Of a DNA stretch of 64,000 nucleotides, positions 1 through 12,200 are shown one piece after another. The DNA lies in assembly GCA_019925105.1 (NCBI GenBank), contig JAHGAU010000004.1, forward strand, positions 1,550,001 to 1,614,000, in the 5' to 3' direction. Every line of letters starts with the position of its first letter. Position 1 is the stretch's first letter. Origin of the DNA: Niebla homalea (lineage: Eukaryota; Ascomycota; Lecanoromycetes; Lecanorales; Ramalinaceae). The notes below the pieces were generated by a model. It was not told where the DNA came from and ran no database searches. It saw only the letters and a list, made by a program, of their open reading frames with translations. The position numbers and the translations under genes are program-made.

Positions 1-1436
1 TTTTTGATATATAAGGAATTTATACAATTTTCTTATAATTATCAACGTAATATTAAATTTCAAAGTTATAATTCATAATAAAAAAGATATCGTTCTGATA
101 TTATCCTTTAATTATTGAAGAATACCGTTTTTAATTATCTACATTACCCGTCTACCCATAATAAATAGTTTATTATATTCTAAAATAAAACATAAATCCC
201 TTTTCAAATAAGAGACTATTATTGATAATATTAATATGCAACCGATCCCGGACTACACAGGATATTTTTTGACTTTATAATATTCAAGCCTTTCAAAGAA
301 AATATCATCAACGTTACTTCGTTTTTATACGATACCTAATGAACTTCCCGTCTTAAAGAAAATAATTTTATTGTTAATATGATCTTTTTAATAAATAGTT
401 ATATTATTAATATTATCTTTTTAATAAATAACTTTATTGTTAATAGAATATTATTAAAAGGAAACGTTATAATTATGATCTTGGTTAAAGTAATTAAGAT
501 AATTACAGCCCTGAATCTATAATAAAACTATAACAAACTCCTATTTTTAGTCTTAATAACGGTGATAACATTATCATTATTAACAAGTTCTTCTTTTTAC
601 GGTAACGTTTTGCTTTTAATGCTTTTTTAATTTTTTAAATAAATTGTTATCTTTAAGTGTTCCCCTTATTTTTATTTCTTTTTGAGTATTTATTTTTCTA
701 ATTTAACTTTTACCTTTACCTCGGTAAAGAGTTTTAAATATAATAGTCTTAAGGGTTTCACATCTTTTAACCGGACACATTATTCAGAGTTCATGATTAA
801 ATTAAGTAATAAAGGTTTAAGGTTTTCAACTCTTTTAGGCTTTTTTTTTAAATTATTATTATTATTAATACATAAATATTAAACTTTGCAGAGATATCTC
901 TATTTCTTATTCTTATATTTATATAAGCTATAACTTTATATTTCTTTTCTTAAAACAAAAACCTAAATTAATCAACTAAGTTATATTTCAAAATATTTTA
1001 ACGTTTTTTAAAGTATTAAAATTAGTTTTCTTTTTGGATATTATTATTGAAGTTTTTTGAAAAGTATAATGTTTATAAATATAAGTTTTTTCTCCAACGT
1101 TTTAAGGATATTTCGTTCGTAAACTTTACCTTCTAAGATAAATAATATTTAAGGTTATAAGTATATTATGGATATAATTAATAATTCTATCCAAAGACAT
1201 ATATTATTCTCTGTATTAACTTTTTTTATCTTCAATTTTGTTTAAAGTTATATACTTTACATATTTTTTTCTTTGATATAATATTTAAGAGAATAAGAAT
1301 TCTTTAATTTATTATCCTTATTAACGAAAAACTTACTTCAAAGCGTGAATTAACCTAGTCTTATTTCATATATTTAATTTCCTTAACTTAAATAATAATT
1401 ATTTATAAATCTTAGAAAAGATGGGAAGCAAAGAAA
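1..1436. other. AT-rich, gene-empty stretch
   Basis: Extremely AT-rich sequence with dense TpA steps and stops in all frames. The only open frames are short, low-complexity Lys/Leu/Phe strings. I see no gene, RNA or intact repeat here. The composition matches the RIP-mutated transposons further right, so this is probably repeat DNA mutated beyond recognition. Confidence 0.7.
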
Positions 1437-1655
1437 GAGCAAAGGTGGTGAAATAGTAAATAACAATGGAGTGCAATTGGAGATAGGGCGAAGCCACTAT
1501 ATACGTAAGTGAAATTTAGGTTGCTTTCTGTTTTATTTAATTTTACTCTTCCTGTTTAAGTTATATATAAAGTAATTCCATCCTTAATTAACCCTTTTGA
1601 TATTTCCATTCCTTTATATACCTAGCCGTTAGTTTGATATCTTCTATGTTCCCCC
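1437..1655 (+). repeat. Repeat R2, copy 1 (LTR-like)
   Basis: About 215 bp shared with 23328-23540 in the same orientation. Shared landmarks include a GGGCGAAGCC/GGGCCGAAGCC block, a TATATAAAG motif and a C-run close to the 3' end. A TATA-like motif followed by a pyrimidine-rich stretch would suit a long terminal repeat, but no partner LTR, target duplication or coding interior was found. Confidence 0.55.
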
Positions 1656-1707
1656 CTTTATAGCCTTGATTTTTTATTATTATAATCTTAACGTTTATTT
1701 TATCTCT

Positions 1708-2140
1708 AATTTGCTCGATCCCTGCTACGTGTATATGTGGATACGTGGTGTTTTTAGTGTTTGTAGTGTTTTGATTGGCCCGTTTCAGGATCTGAGCTAT
1801 AAGGACCTCGCCGTTAAAGTCTTAGGGTACTTCGCCGTCGAAGTACCCCCCGTTATAGCCCGGTTACGGGGTAAAACCAGGGCTGAAAACCCCCCGTATA
1901 AGCTAGGAACTTAAAACTATTTATATAAAGCTATATATATAAAAAAAAATTAAAAAAAACTTTTAATAAAAGCCGTTATTTAAATAAATCCTTAAGGATA
2001 AAATAAAGAACTTAAAGATTTAAATAAGTTAACTTATATAAACCTTTAAGCTCCTTTATATAACCTTTAAAAAGCCGCTTAATTAATAAATAACCATTTT
2101 ATTTATCCGGTAAATTAATTAATAACTAAATTATACCCTT
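1708..2140 (+). repeat. Repeat R1, copy A (RIP-mutated)
   Basis: Copy of a short dispersed repeat. The first part (1708-1941) aligns with the reverse complement of 9523-9748, and the second part (about 1966-2140) with the reverse complement of 9405-9520. Relative to that GC-rich copy, nearly all changes are C-to-T or G-to-A, the RIP signature. The open frame running through its start also resembles the frame running through the clean copy (shared residues around LDPCYxYMW and ARAENPP), which is just the repeat read in the same frame. It abuts copy B. Confidence 0.7.
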
Positions 2141-3437
2141 TAATTTATTCGATCTTTGTTACGTATATATATAAATACATAATATTTTTGGTATTTATAG
2201 TATTTTAATTAATCCATTTTAAGACTTAAGTTATAGGGACTTTACCGTTAAGATCTTAAGGTACTTTTAAGGTGAAATACCTTCCGTTATAGTCCGGTTA
2301 CGGGGTAAAGTTAGGGTTAAAAACTTTTAAAGTTAAAATATAAATCTTAAAGAAATAACCTAAATAAGTATTAATTAACTTATTTAACCTTAAATAAGCT
2401 AATAACGTTATAACACCGTAAAAATAATATTATTAATTAAGTTAATATAAAATTAATATATATTTATTTATTAAGTTTTTTAATAAACTTAATACTTAAT
2501 TTAACTTCTTATATATTTATAATTATATTTTAACGGAAAAAGTAATTAAAATAATCGTTATAAATACTATATTATATATGCCAGTATATAATATATTAAT
2601 AATAAGGTTTTATATAAATAGCTTTAAAGGATATTTTATATTTATTATAATATAAGTTTTATAAAGTTTTTAACTCCGACGTTATACCCCGTATTTCAGC
2701 TTAAAGCTATTTATATTAAGGAAAAACGGATAAGACTATTAATAAGGTATATAAATAAGTGGGGTATATCCGGTTAATACGTATAACTACCTTCCCGCTT
2801 ACGATATTTATAGGCGTAAGGCCTTAGGCTAATTAGGTTATTAAATAACGGGCTTTTATATATAATAAACCTTAATTTTTCATATATTAATAGTATTATT
2901 ATTATTAAAATTGAAAATCATAAACTCGGTTAATAACCATAAACTCGCGATATAAATATAATGAAAACGAAATCGTAACGTAAACCCGGACGTAAACTTA
3001 CTATTAATAAACTTTTTAACTTAACCGTATAAAATATAATCCGTTACCTTTTTAATTACGGAAAACGTTTTAACCGGTCCTTTTAACGATAAAAACCTTA
3101 AGATAACTTTATTATGTGAAGTTAATCGGGTAAAATAAGTAGTAATAGTAAGGTTAAAATAGGTAAATATAATAATAAATACGTTAAGTAATTTATTAAA
3201 TACGGAAATAATAAAAAAATAATAAGTTTTTAATAGAAAAAATATATATAAAGTAATTTTAATAAAAGCCGTTATTTAAGTAAATCCTTAAAAATAAAAT
3301 AAAGAACTTAAAGATTTAAATAAACTGGCTTATATAAATCTTTAAACTCCCCCGTACGGCCCCTAAAGAGCCGCTTAGCCGATAAGTGGCCATTCCGCCT
3401 GTCCGGTAAATTAGCTAGTAACTAAACTACACCTTAT
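2141..3437 (+). repeat. Repeat R1, copy B with about 0.9 kb insert
   Basis: The first part (2141-2325) and last part (3245-3437) align with the two halves of R1. Between them lie about 920 bp of AT-rich sequence that are absent from copies A and C. Either another element inserted into copy B, or copy B is a longer form and the others are deletion derivatives. The outer segments are heavily C-to-T/G-to-A mutated, although the last 80 bp keep GC-rich patches. The insert shows no coding potential. Confidence 0.55.
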
Positions 3438-6400
3438 TTTATTACTTTTTTTATAATATAAGCTTAATCCTTATTTTATAACCGGTGCTTATAAATATTT
3501 TTTAAAAAGGCCTTTTAGATATAAATAAGTCTTAATTACGAAAAGTATTACGGCTTAATTGTTTAATTAAATATATTAAATATAAAGTCAATAAGTAAAT
3601 ATATAATATATATATATTTTATATAATTTATATAATTTATATTATAATTCATTTATATAAATAATCAAGGTTTCGGGGTTATGCTGCTAGGTAATGGTAT
3701 CTATACGTATAATAAGGATGTTTTAGCATTGCTTACATAACTGCTCCATAACACCCCTTACCCGCACTCTATGCCCATAACACACCGGCTGACAATTTTC
3801 CATATTAAAAGATTCTAAAGCGTTTCGGGCAGAAGTAATCAGCACCGAGGTTGGGCATAACCTCCATGGCCGTCGTTACGGGCAAGCGGGTATATAAAAT
3901 CGCGCGTATAGTGCCCTTCCCCAGCCTAACCGATACGCTCGATACGACATCGTCCCTTACGTAATCGACTTAATACGGCTCTATATATGTCGACGTTATA
4001 ATTTACGTAAGGCCTATAAGCCTATTTAGGTCCGGTAAGGTATAGATCCCCCTTATAACGTGTACCATAAGATTGCTCACGCGATATACATTCTATAATA
4101 CGCGCTCCGTCCCGAGGACCGAGAGTACGTCGTTCGTCGCGAAGTCCATAAATACGTAATAAACTGGTCCAACGGCTCACGTTAAATATAGCTTCTCCAG
4201 AGCGTCCAGTCGCTAATAAAGAGGGCGACGATCGCTCGGATGGCCAAGGAGTGAAGAAGAGGTCGCGACGTTCAACGTGCAGTCGCACGGGGGGTAACCA
4301 GTGGATCTTAAATGACATCCCTTACTCTGGCCCAGCCACGACCGAATTATCGCTCCAGGATAAATAGATCGTGGAGTGTGCCGTGGCGCATAAGTCGATC
4401 GTCGTAAAGGACCTGACGTACTACGTATACTATACTGATATAGCGTCGTGGTGGCAATTGGAATCCCCTAACCGCGGGCCACGAATTTGCTACGATAGCG
4501 GACACCAAGGCGCCCATCAACTATAAAGCCGCCCTCAAGAGGATCTACGCGTTAATATCCCGAGTCGCCTTCTCCGTGGACAAAGATAAAGTAAAGCGTC
4601 TGCAGAGGCACGTACCGGCTCCTCCGGCTGACGCCCGACCAGAATATCGACTGCATATGGAGGAGGATCGGTAAATCGCTTATAGATTTACGAAAGTTCC
4701 CGTGCGTTATCGTATTCTACGGCCAGACTCGGGAAGAGCGCAAGACCGTGCTTACGGTAAAATATCAGCAGGTTCGTCACTCGGAATTGGCGTTGAGTGG
4801 ATAGTGGACAGTCTGCGACTTAATTGGGAAACAGTCTAAGTGGCCCCGGGTCGGACGAAAGTAACGAGGTTGGCGCAGAAGAGGATCGTTAAATTATAAC
4901 GAGTGCGGGATCCAAGAAGATGTTAATGATAAGCTTAAGAGGTGGACCTTTAACGCTTTATTCTAGTCGAAGGGCGGGTCCGCGTACTTATTGCAGGACG
5001 ATCATCGGGATTATTAATAAGCTCGGGATTATAGTAAAGCCTTCGAGTAACAACAGCATCGGAAGCAGACTCGTCGTAGATAATATGGGCAAGGACTTGG
5101 GGAAGTTGACCCCATTGCCGGATAATACGATCACTCTATACATTAAGGTCCACTTCATATCCATCCCGCCTGATGGTCTAACAATTTACCACCAACAAAA
5201 AAAATGCGCTTATCCCAAGGGCTATATACCACCAACAAAACATCACAAATACGACCCTCGGACGTGGGGATACCCTTATTGAATGTCCGAGCAAGTGCAG
5301 AAGGAAATCAATAGGTTGGTGGTGGAATATTAAGGTAGGCTGGTATGCGCATGTTAAAAAATCGAGAATGTGCATATAATTCCTTGGCCTCGTTTTGAAG
5401 GTATTCATGGATGGCATATTGGGTCCGCATAGTTAAGCTGTGAGGTGAAAACGAAGACGTTATGTTTACGGGGTGCACATTTGACTGAGACCGTTGTCTT
5501 CTGCGGTACAGGCGAAGGTTTTGGTGTAAGGTATCTAAGGAGTTGCTCATTGATTAAGGTGAGTGTCATGATGATGTCGTCATCGTCTAGCCTACTGAAA
5601 GGGACGGGATTAAGGTCGGCTTCGTTCTTACGGTGTTAATTGTCTCTTTACTAAATCGATATAGGTGATGGGGACCGGTGATTGAAGCTGTTGGTAAAGA
5701 GACTCTCGCGGAAGTCATTGCTGTCTTGCGTGTCTGTCGTTATCTGGATCTGTTGTCTTCGTGATGCCGGCTATACGTCTACCATAATAATGACTGCTGC
5801 GATTTTATGCTGTTGCTACCCAATTATGGCGTGCTCAGTATAAAAGGGTAATAAGGTATATAATATATATGATTGTTGAGTAGCTAATATGAAGGGGCGC
5901 CCTAAGCCAGCGGAACAAGGTAAGCCCCTCCGTCCCAAGCCATCTGATGCAATGCAGATGCAATGCAATATGGGCAAACGGGTGCAAGGCGAGGGGAAGT
6001 AAGCGGAATCACTTGTATTAAGTCGATCGCTATAATTGTTTAATTACACCGTGACAATGACCATATTTATGTCTATCCAAAGGCCCGTATGATGTCCGTA
6101 TAGTCACCGTACCATATGCACCGATGCACATGCGATACCGTTAACCAAAGGCCGTTTAATAGACCTTTATGCGACATGGTCTTCAGCGCGAACACTACCA
6201 AGACAACCACGGGATGCCCCCATGCATTACCATCTCTGCTGAGTCCCTAATAGTTCTGCCGATCTAATTATAGACTATGGCGCGGACGAGTACGACTTTA
6301 AGGTGTCGACCGCCGTTGTAGCAATCCAAGCTGGGGCTACGATTAAGCGCCTGATCGGGTGCTTCGCGGCTATATCCCCCAGCCTCATGTGCGAACCGGC

Positions 6401-6700
6401 ATCTGGGCCGTCTTTCATAATCAGCTTCACGTACGCGAAGAGGCGTTTGATGAAGTACGGTGTCGAGTATGTCTGGAGCAGCGGGGGCGAAGACACGCTC
6501 AATCTAAAAGCGGTAAAGGAAACAGCGCAGGTCAGCTAGACGTCGTATAAAAGAACAAGAAAAAGTAATTGCGCTTCACATACATTTACGTACCGGTAGA
6601 CGACCTCGATCGCAATCACGATAGAGAGCGATCACTACGATGTAGGTAGATTACCCGTCTAGAAGATGGAGACGATAACTACAACATGCAGAACAACAGA
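3438..6700. other. Decayed intermediate-GC DNA, no intact gene
   Basis: AT-rich to about 3660, then mixed composition. Short open frames on both strands are repeatedly interrupted. Between about 4000 and 4800 the plus strand gives protein-like stretches in shifting frames (for example around 4278-4450 and 4500-4680), so an old coding sequence is plausible, but I recognise no family. None of the open frames longer than 60 codons looks like an intact gene. Confidence 0.4.
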
Positions 6701-6738
6701 GAGTCAAGGCGACAATGCGAAGTCGATCGGGTCCCCGG

Positions 6739-8830
6739 TTAACGAGCAGAGCCCGGTGGCGAAGACAAACACCAGCAATCCGACACTCGGCTCCGACGTC
6801 GAAGGTGGACACGAAGATAGGGGAGCGGACGAACCTTAGACCCTGGAGTCCGCGGGATCGACAAGATGACGTTGTTCGACGCCTCCGAGGCGGACACGCT
6901 TGCGACCTCTGGGACGTACAACTTGAAGTCGGTCAACGCAGGTGATATCGGCTTCATAGTGAAGGGAAGGGACTTCGGTGTAGACCAATGCGAGCCCAAG
7001 TGCTCGAGGGAGCAGTTGAAGGTCTTCGGCCGGCTGTCGTCGTACAACTTGTCTGTTATGCCTGGAAAGGAGACCAGGAGGGGCGTCGTGGACAAGGATC
7101 AGAAGTCCATTAAGAAGAGATGAGAGCGGTTCGATCCTGCCTCGAGATGCGGTTTACGTCACCTCGATGGACCCCAGCTCGTACTGCATCAGAACTGGGA
7201 ATAAAAGAGGTTCGACAACACATAGGGGCCGACGTTATACTCGGACTTGGTCATGGCGGAGGTCGACGGCAACTGGCTCCTCAAACAATGGACCACCGAG
7301 TGGGTCGTCGTCGAGGGTGTCGCGAACAACGTCCTCATCCAGCAGAACAGAACAGAGCTAGCAACCAGAACGGAAGGAGTATCGGCTAGTACTTCGCACG
7401 CGTAGGTCTGATCAAAGTGGGGTTCGGTCCTCTCTTCTTTCGACGTTGAAGAACAATTTCCAGGCGTTATGTCTTTGTTCACGGAGACTGAGGGCTACTA
7501 CTGGACGAACGCGTCTTGGGGTGTCAATACGTTCCACGCCACGTACTCGTATAAAGATGATGGTAGACTGCAGCGCACGAGTAACCTCATGGACGTGGAC
7601 GTGATGTCGATGTCGAAGGGGAGGTCGCCCCTGTGCCTGGCTTCAGTCGCGACCTTGCTCACAAACCCGGCGAAGATCGAGGGCGACGAGATGGTCGCCG
7701 ATCTGAGCTCGTATGGGCTCAGCATGAAGCTCCATAACAAGGTGTAGCGGACTATGAGTCTCGGCATGTGCACTCTCAGATTTCACCCCTGCACAGCACT
7801 TACATAGTTCATCATTCATACATTTACCACCCACTTTTGTCCATACATTGTAAGTACATAACATCGATGGACCCGCGGCGTTGTTCATAAGCGTCTCCAG
7901 GTCGGTAGCGCGGTCCGTTAGCGGGGATGGGACGACGTACTTGGTCACGCGTTCATATACGACGCGGCAGCCGGATGCGTGACCCCGACGTAGTTAACGA
8001 TCGAAGTGAGCCCCCTGTGCGAGCTGAAAGCGTTGTTCACGGTGTCAGTGGCAAGTGCGCCTATCGCCACAATCGATGTCTTGAACCTGAGGGAGTGCTG
8101 AATGGTTGCGATCTTCGTAAGCCATCCGGAGAAGTATGGAGCACACGGTATCTTCTTCGCCATGTTATCTAAATGGACTGGGACGCAATTGAGGAACGCA
8201 ACGCTTACTGTTGGACACAGGTACGAACATGGTCTCCAATATCGATGTCAATTCCAGGGTCACCTGGGCAGACGAGTGTCTAAGGGCGTCCGAGGTCGAA
8301 GTCGCGCTCGACGTGTTCTAATTGGCCGTACCCCTGGTCCTGCTGAGAGGAATCGACGACACTTTCCTGCACGTATTTTACGACATCACGCTCCACGTGT
8401 GCGTGTACGGCAGTCGTAGGGTGCGGTCGTAGTTTTCATCATTTAGGCTCAGATCATCATCTTCACGTTCATCACCAAGTGCGCTTGCTACATGTAGTTG
8501 TTGCTGTCGTCCGACTTGAGGGTCGCGGGTCCCAACTTCGTCTTCCCGAACAAACTGCTCTTGCTCGGCCCGGCGAATATACTCGACCCCGGGCCCATGC
8601 TGGAGTTGACCACGGCCGACTTGTGCGAATGTTGAGGAAGGGAAACAATGCGGGGTGGCGGCGCATTAAGGTGACGTGGTGACGGCAAACTCGAAATCCC
8701 GCAAGCCGGGCAGTCATGATGAGCAAGCCGGGATTTCGTCGTGGATTTGGGGGAGGCTCTTTCTGAGGTGAAGGTGATGGTGATGGTGATGGAGCAAATT
8801 GGCGGTAGAGGTCCTTGGAGCGTCATGGCG
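6739..8830 (-). pseudogene. Relic of a fungal DUF3712/Tag1-like gene (tentative)
   Basis: On the minus strand one reading phase (codons ending at 8488, 7945, 7498, 7189 and 6739) is open in long blocks separated by stops, with GC-rich third positions, as expected of a decayed gene. One block contains FGKTKLGPATLK, followed by Ser/Asp/Asn residues. This resembles the G-K-T-K-x-x-x-G-x-L segment of fungal DUF3712 (AsmA-like, vacuolar Tag1-like) proteins. Other blocks hold alternating hydrophobic/Ser/Thr strands such as LSIPRTPGSK and GDLPFDIDI. The complementary plus-strand phase is also partly open, so strand is uncertain. There is no intact start and many stops. The family call is a weak motif match only. 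Confidence 0.28.
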
Positions 8831-9404
8831 GGAAGGACCCTTGGTAGTGACTCTTTGAATGAGGGTGTTGGCTTGGTGAGAGAGACTTGAGAGGTGCAAA
8901 TTTCATGTGGAGGTCGTAAATGGTGAGGGAGATTTTTGGTAAGAAGCTTGTTGAGGTAGATGGCGTTCTGGATCTTGTAAATGGGGTGTGAGGTGAGAGT
9001 GATGCAGTCGATTTGAGGATTGATGCGTATGTCGATGACGAGGGTGAAGCTGAGCCCACTGAGGAAGCTCGTGATGATGACATTGTCCGTTCAGGTATCT
9101 GTGTCCAATTGAATGGGTCTGGTCATGTGAGCGGACTCACACATACGGATCCGTGCTCCATCTGTAGAATAACGGGATGTGCAGCGGTAATCGTGAGCTC
9201 TATATCAATTGCTGAGCAAAAGAACTCGTGCTATTCCTACCATTTTTCATGCACTATACAGTCTAAAGACAGAAGTGGGTATACCGTAAGTATATGGATG
9301 ATGATCTATGGATTCCGTAAGTGCTGTGAAACATAAGAGTGCGCATGCCAAGACTCATAGTCCGCTATACCTTGTTAAGCGTTAGTGCCGGCAAAAAAGG
9401 TGTA
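8831..9404. other. No convincing gene
   Basis: The minus strand holds a Ser/Pro/Thr-rich open frame (8823-9083) and the plus strand a 107-codon frame from 9013. Neither has recognisable domains, and both are probably extensions of the decayed locus to the left. Confidence 0.4.
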
Positions 9405-9748
9405 TTCTAGCGACCAGCTAATTTGCCGGATATGCGGAATTGCCGCTTGTCGGTTAAATCCCGGAGTTCTCTCATTGAGGACCTGCTTGGATAACGGCTT
9501 TTGTCAAGAGTTGTTTTCTGAGCACCCGTATACATAGCTTTACATAGACGGCCCCAAATCCCCAGCTTCTGCGGGGGGTTCTCAGCCCTGGCTTCACCAC
9601 GTGGCCGGGCCACGCTGGGGGATGCCTTGACGGCGAGGTGCCCTGGGACTTCGACGGCGAGTGTCCCTGTCGCTCAGGTCCTGTGAGACAGGCCAATCAA
9701 AAACACCACAAACCCACATATACAGGTAGCAGGGATCGAGCAAATTAG
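9405..9748 (-). repeat. Repeat R1, copy C (not RIP-mutated)
   Basis: GC-rich copy of R1 on the minus strand, 344 bp, shorter than copy A by an internal deletion. Its two ends carry short inverted similarity (GCTAATTTGC next to each end), which suggests a small non-autonomous element, but no clear target duplication was found. It is the reference against which RIP changes in copies A and B can be read. It interrupts the open frame of the neighbouring gene fragment at 9755-10091. Confidence 0.65.
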
Positions 9749-9754
9749 CTCTTG

Positions 9755-10091
9755 GCTGCAAGGCAGGCACATAACAATGAAGCCTTGGGCTGGACATTAT
9801 CTCGTACGCGTGGACGGTGTACCCGAAGTCGATCTTGGCGATCCACTTGAGGAGGGAGCGAATCGGAAGCTTAGCCAAGGCTCTTGGCGAGAGGTCGGTA
9901 TGTATTAGGGATCCTCGGATGATGCTGGAGCATGGCAAGCCCCAAATGCGAGGCCAGGTGCTCGGGGCAGGTTGCTTAGGTAGAAACGCATGACTTTGGA
10001 GTTGATCTTTGAAAACGGATTTCCTGGCCATGCTAGCTATTGAATACAGATTGCATTCATGCGACGGCCCTGAGCCTGGAGTCCCCCCCAA
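9755..10091 (-). pseudogene. Unidentified gene fragment truncated by repeat R1
   Basis: A minus-strand open frame of about 110 codons with normal amino-acid variety (a segment around IAKIDFGYTVHAYEI looks protein-like) reads without interruption into R1 copy C, where the coding sense is lost. I recognise no family. It may be the 5' or middle part of a gene cut by the repeat, or a chance frame. Confidence 0.25.
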
Positions 10092-10206
10092 TCTAACGGG
10101 CAGAACGACGCCTCTGCTCCTCCTTATGCTTGCTTGCGCCTACTTGCCTACTTTGCTTTTCCGATATCATTATCTTTAACTGCCCCAACTGCCTTTAAAG
10201 CTTTCA

Positions 10207-11405
10207 TTATTTCCCGACCTTCCTGGAACGTCCTTTCTCTTTCCCGATAGACGCATCGATCTCATGAGCAGACCAAAGCACGCGTCCTCCCTTCTGCAGC
10301 TCAGAGCGGTTCGTTGGTCCGCCGAAGGACCCCGGAGCGGCAAGGGAAGAAGAATGTAACCCAGGGTAGGATCCAGCAAAGGCGATTGATGAGTTCCCGG
10401 ACGGTAAAAGACGCGATCCGGCAGGACGCTCAGTGGAATCACGGATGCCTCGCTGACCCAGATCCACTGACACCTGGCTACGAGCTGAAGCCGGGCCAAT
10501 CTGTCGAGCCTCGTGTCGGAGGGTTTGGATGCGAGGGTTCCGCAAGGAAGGTTTGGGAGCAGCCGAAGCAGAAGGAGAACCAGCAGGCGAAGGAGAGGCC
10601 GAGGCTTGAGGCTTGTTGAGATGCTAGACCACCAACATCAGTATTCAGGGTAGAGCCTTATGTCGGAGCGGCAGTGGACTCACCATGCCGGTGTCTTCGG
10701 TACGCTTCTTGAACATCTTGACTATGTTCCTCAATTCCTCGATCATTTCATCTTTTTTGGCATGGGCTGCTAGCAAACCAGCGACCTCCGCATCCCGCTC
10801 TGTAACAGCATCAATCAAAATTTTGACCTGGCTTTCGAGCAAGTCAAGCCTGTTTGCAACGGCTATATTATTCGAAGGTCTGCATTGTTGTGCCATAGGT
10901 GCTCCGATCATCCTATGGTGTTTGCGCACATTCATCAGCTCGCCGCAGAGGTCCTCGGCCAGCTTGTCCCAAGTCTTCCTTTCGTCGAGATTCTTAATAG
11001 TCCTAAAGCGCTTAACGAGCTGCTCGACTGCTGGACGGAGTGACTCGGTGAACTATCCCATCAGCTATATCGGACCACCATAGGAGGAGAACATACAGAG
11101 ATACAGAGGTCTGGCCCCTTCTTCTGCTGCCTGCACACACAACACATACCATACCTACGACCGCACAAGACTTTACCGGCTCGGAGGCAAGAGCTGCAGG
11201 GCAGCCCCAGAGCAATTTGGGTATCAACCTTTGGATCACGGGAGGCAGCCTTCAGAGCGTCATCGGGAGCAGCAATTTGGGTATCGACCTTTGGATCACG
11301 GGAGGCAGCCTTCAGAGCGTCATCGTAAGCAGCATCGGATTCGTCCTCATAGACAGTGTCCATATGGCTAGGGTGTTTATCAGACATGAAGAAGAAGGTG
11401 CTCAA
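10207..11405 (-). CDS. Cys-rich, coiled-coil hypothetical protein (3 exons)
   Basis: Model: exons 11405-11097, 11043-10684 and 10623-10207. Introns 11044-11096 (GTATGT..GAG, with a CTGATG-like branch site) and 10624-10683 (GTGAGT..TAG) are both phase 0 and join three open frames into about 361 residues. A start six codons in (11387) is equally possible. Exon 1 carries two perfect 20-residue repeats (unit includes DDALKAASRDPKVDTQIA), then a cysteine cluster spaced C-x2-C-x7-C-x6-C-x2-C-x9-C, reminiscent of but not identical to fungal Zn2Cys6 motifs. Exon 2 has a short basic/acidic region and then a heptad-rich coiled coil (residues about 160-215). Exon 3 is Ser/Pro/Ala/Arg-rich and low in predicted structure. 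No enzyme motif is visible. A zinc-binding, self-associating protein is the most that can be inferred. It is one of only two intact-looking genes here. Confidence 0.6.
11211..11330 (-). repeat. Tandem duplication, two 60-bp units
   Basis: Units 11211-11270 and 11271-11330 differ at only a few positions. They lie in exon 1 of the Cys-rich gene and encode the 20-residue duplication. The period is a multiple of three, so the frame is kept. This looks like a recent in-frame expansion that may vary in copy number between isolates. Confidence 0.85.
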
Positions 11406-12200
11406 TCACAAGCATGAAGTGAGAAGGTTGAAGTCAAGAAGAACTGATGAGTTAGTTGAGAAAAGAAGTTGACTGAAATCGTGAAGAAAAGAAAGAAGAA
11501 AGAAATGGGCCAAGGACAGAATTAAGTAATGGGCCAACGAGCATGCAGAGCATTCACTTTCGTTTTTTTCAAATGATGGACTTGTCCAAATCATGACATT
11601 CTTGCATAGCAAACAACTTTCTGGGAAGAGGAAATTAGCTGAATTCATTCACAAAAACATGCCCCACTACCTACAACACTCATTACCCTTGCCACTTATC
11701 ACCTGCAACACACATTACCGTCAACACTCATCACCATCAACACTCGGCACTTTCACCCTTCAGCACCCTCACCTGCACCCTCACCACCCTCACCGCCCTC
11801 ACCCTCTTGTTCTACCACTTATCTGATAACATATCAAATCTCTATTTCCAAAGACACCTTATCGCATTCGAATCACCGGATCGCTGTATTACCACGAACA
11901 AAAAAGATAATCTCCAATCCACCCGCAACTTAGACCCAGCCCTTTTCCCAAACCATGGTCAAAAACCTCGAGGGCTCGTCCATCGAACCAGCGGTAATAG
12001 ATGATCTGCAACCTTGCGTTCCGTAAAAGATTTCAGGCTATGTGAGTGGTAGCGCTCCCACACCGCTCCGCTTCAACTTGGGGAAGAAGCAAGAGCCAGG
12101 CTTATCATTGGCTCTGTACCGCCGCGTCAATGTTCGTTCCCGACGAGATGCGTTAATCGTTGGGCTATATAAAGGGCACCACCACTTGCCCGATTGCGCT
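11406..12200. promoter_or_regulatory. Upstream region of the Cys-rich gene; CAC-rich tract
   Basis: No gene seen. 11657-11815 is a low-complexity tract of CACTCAT / CACCCTCAC units with strong strand asymmetry (C-rich on plus). It could be a promoter polypyrimidine/polypurine tract for the minus-strand gene ending at 10207. A TATA-like CTATATAAAGG at about 12165-12175 points to the plus strand, but no plus-strand gene follows it. Confidence 0.3.

Noticed and set aside
4022..4318. 98-codon minus-strand open frame
   Set aside because: No domain, lies in decayed sequence, and the opposite strand looks equally protein-like.
12165..12175. TATA box on the plus strand
   Set aside because: A good TATATAAAGG match, but no plus-strand gene follows within a plausible distance, so not reported as a functional promoter on its own.
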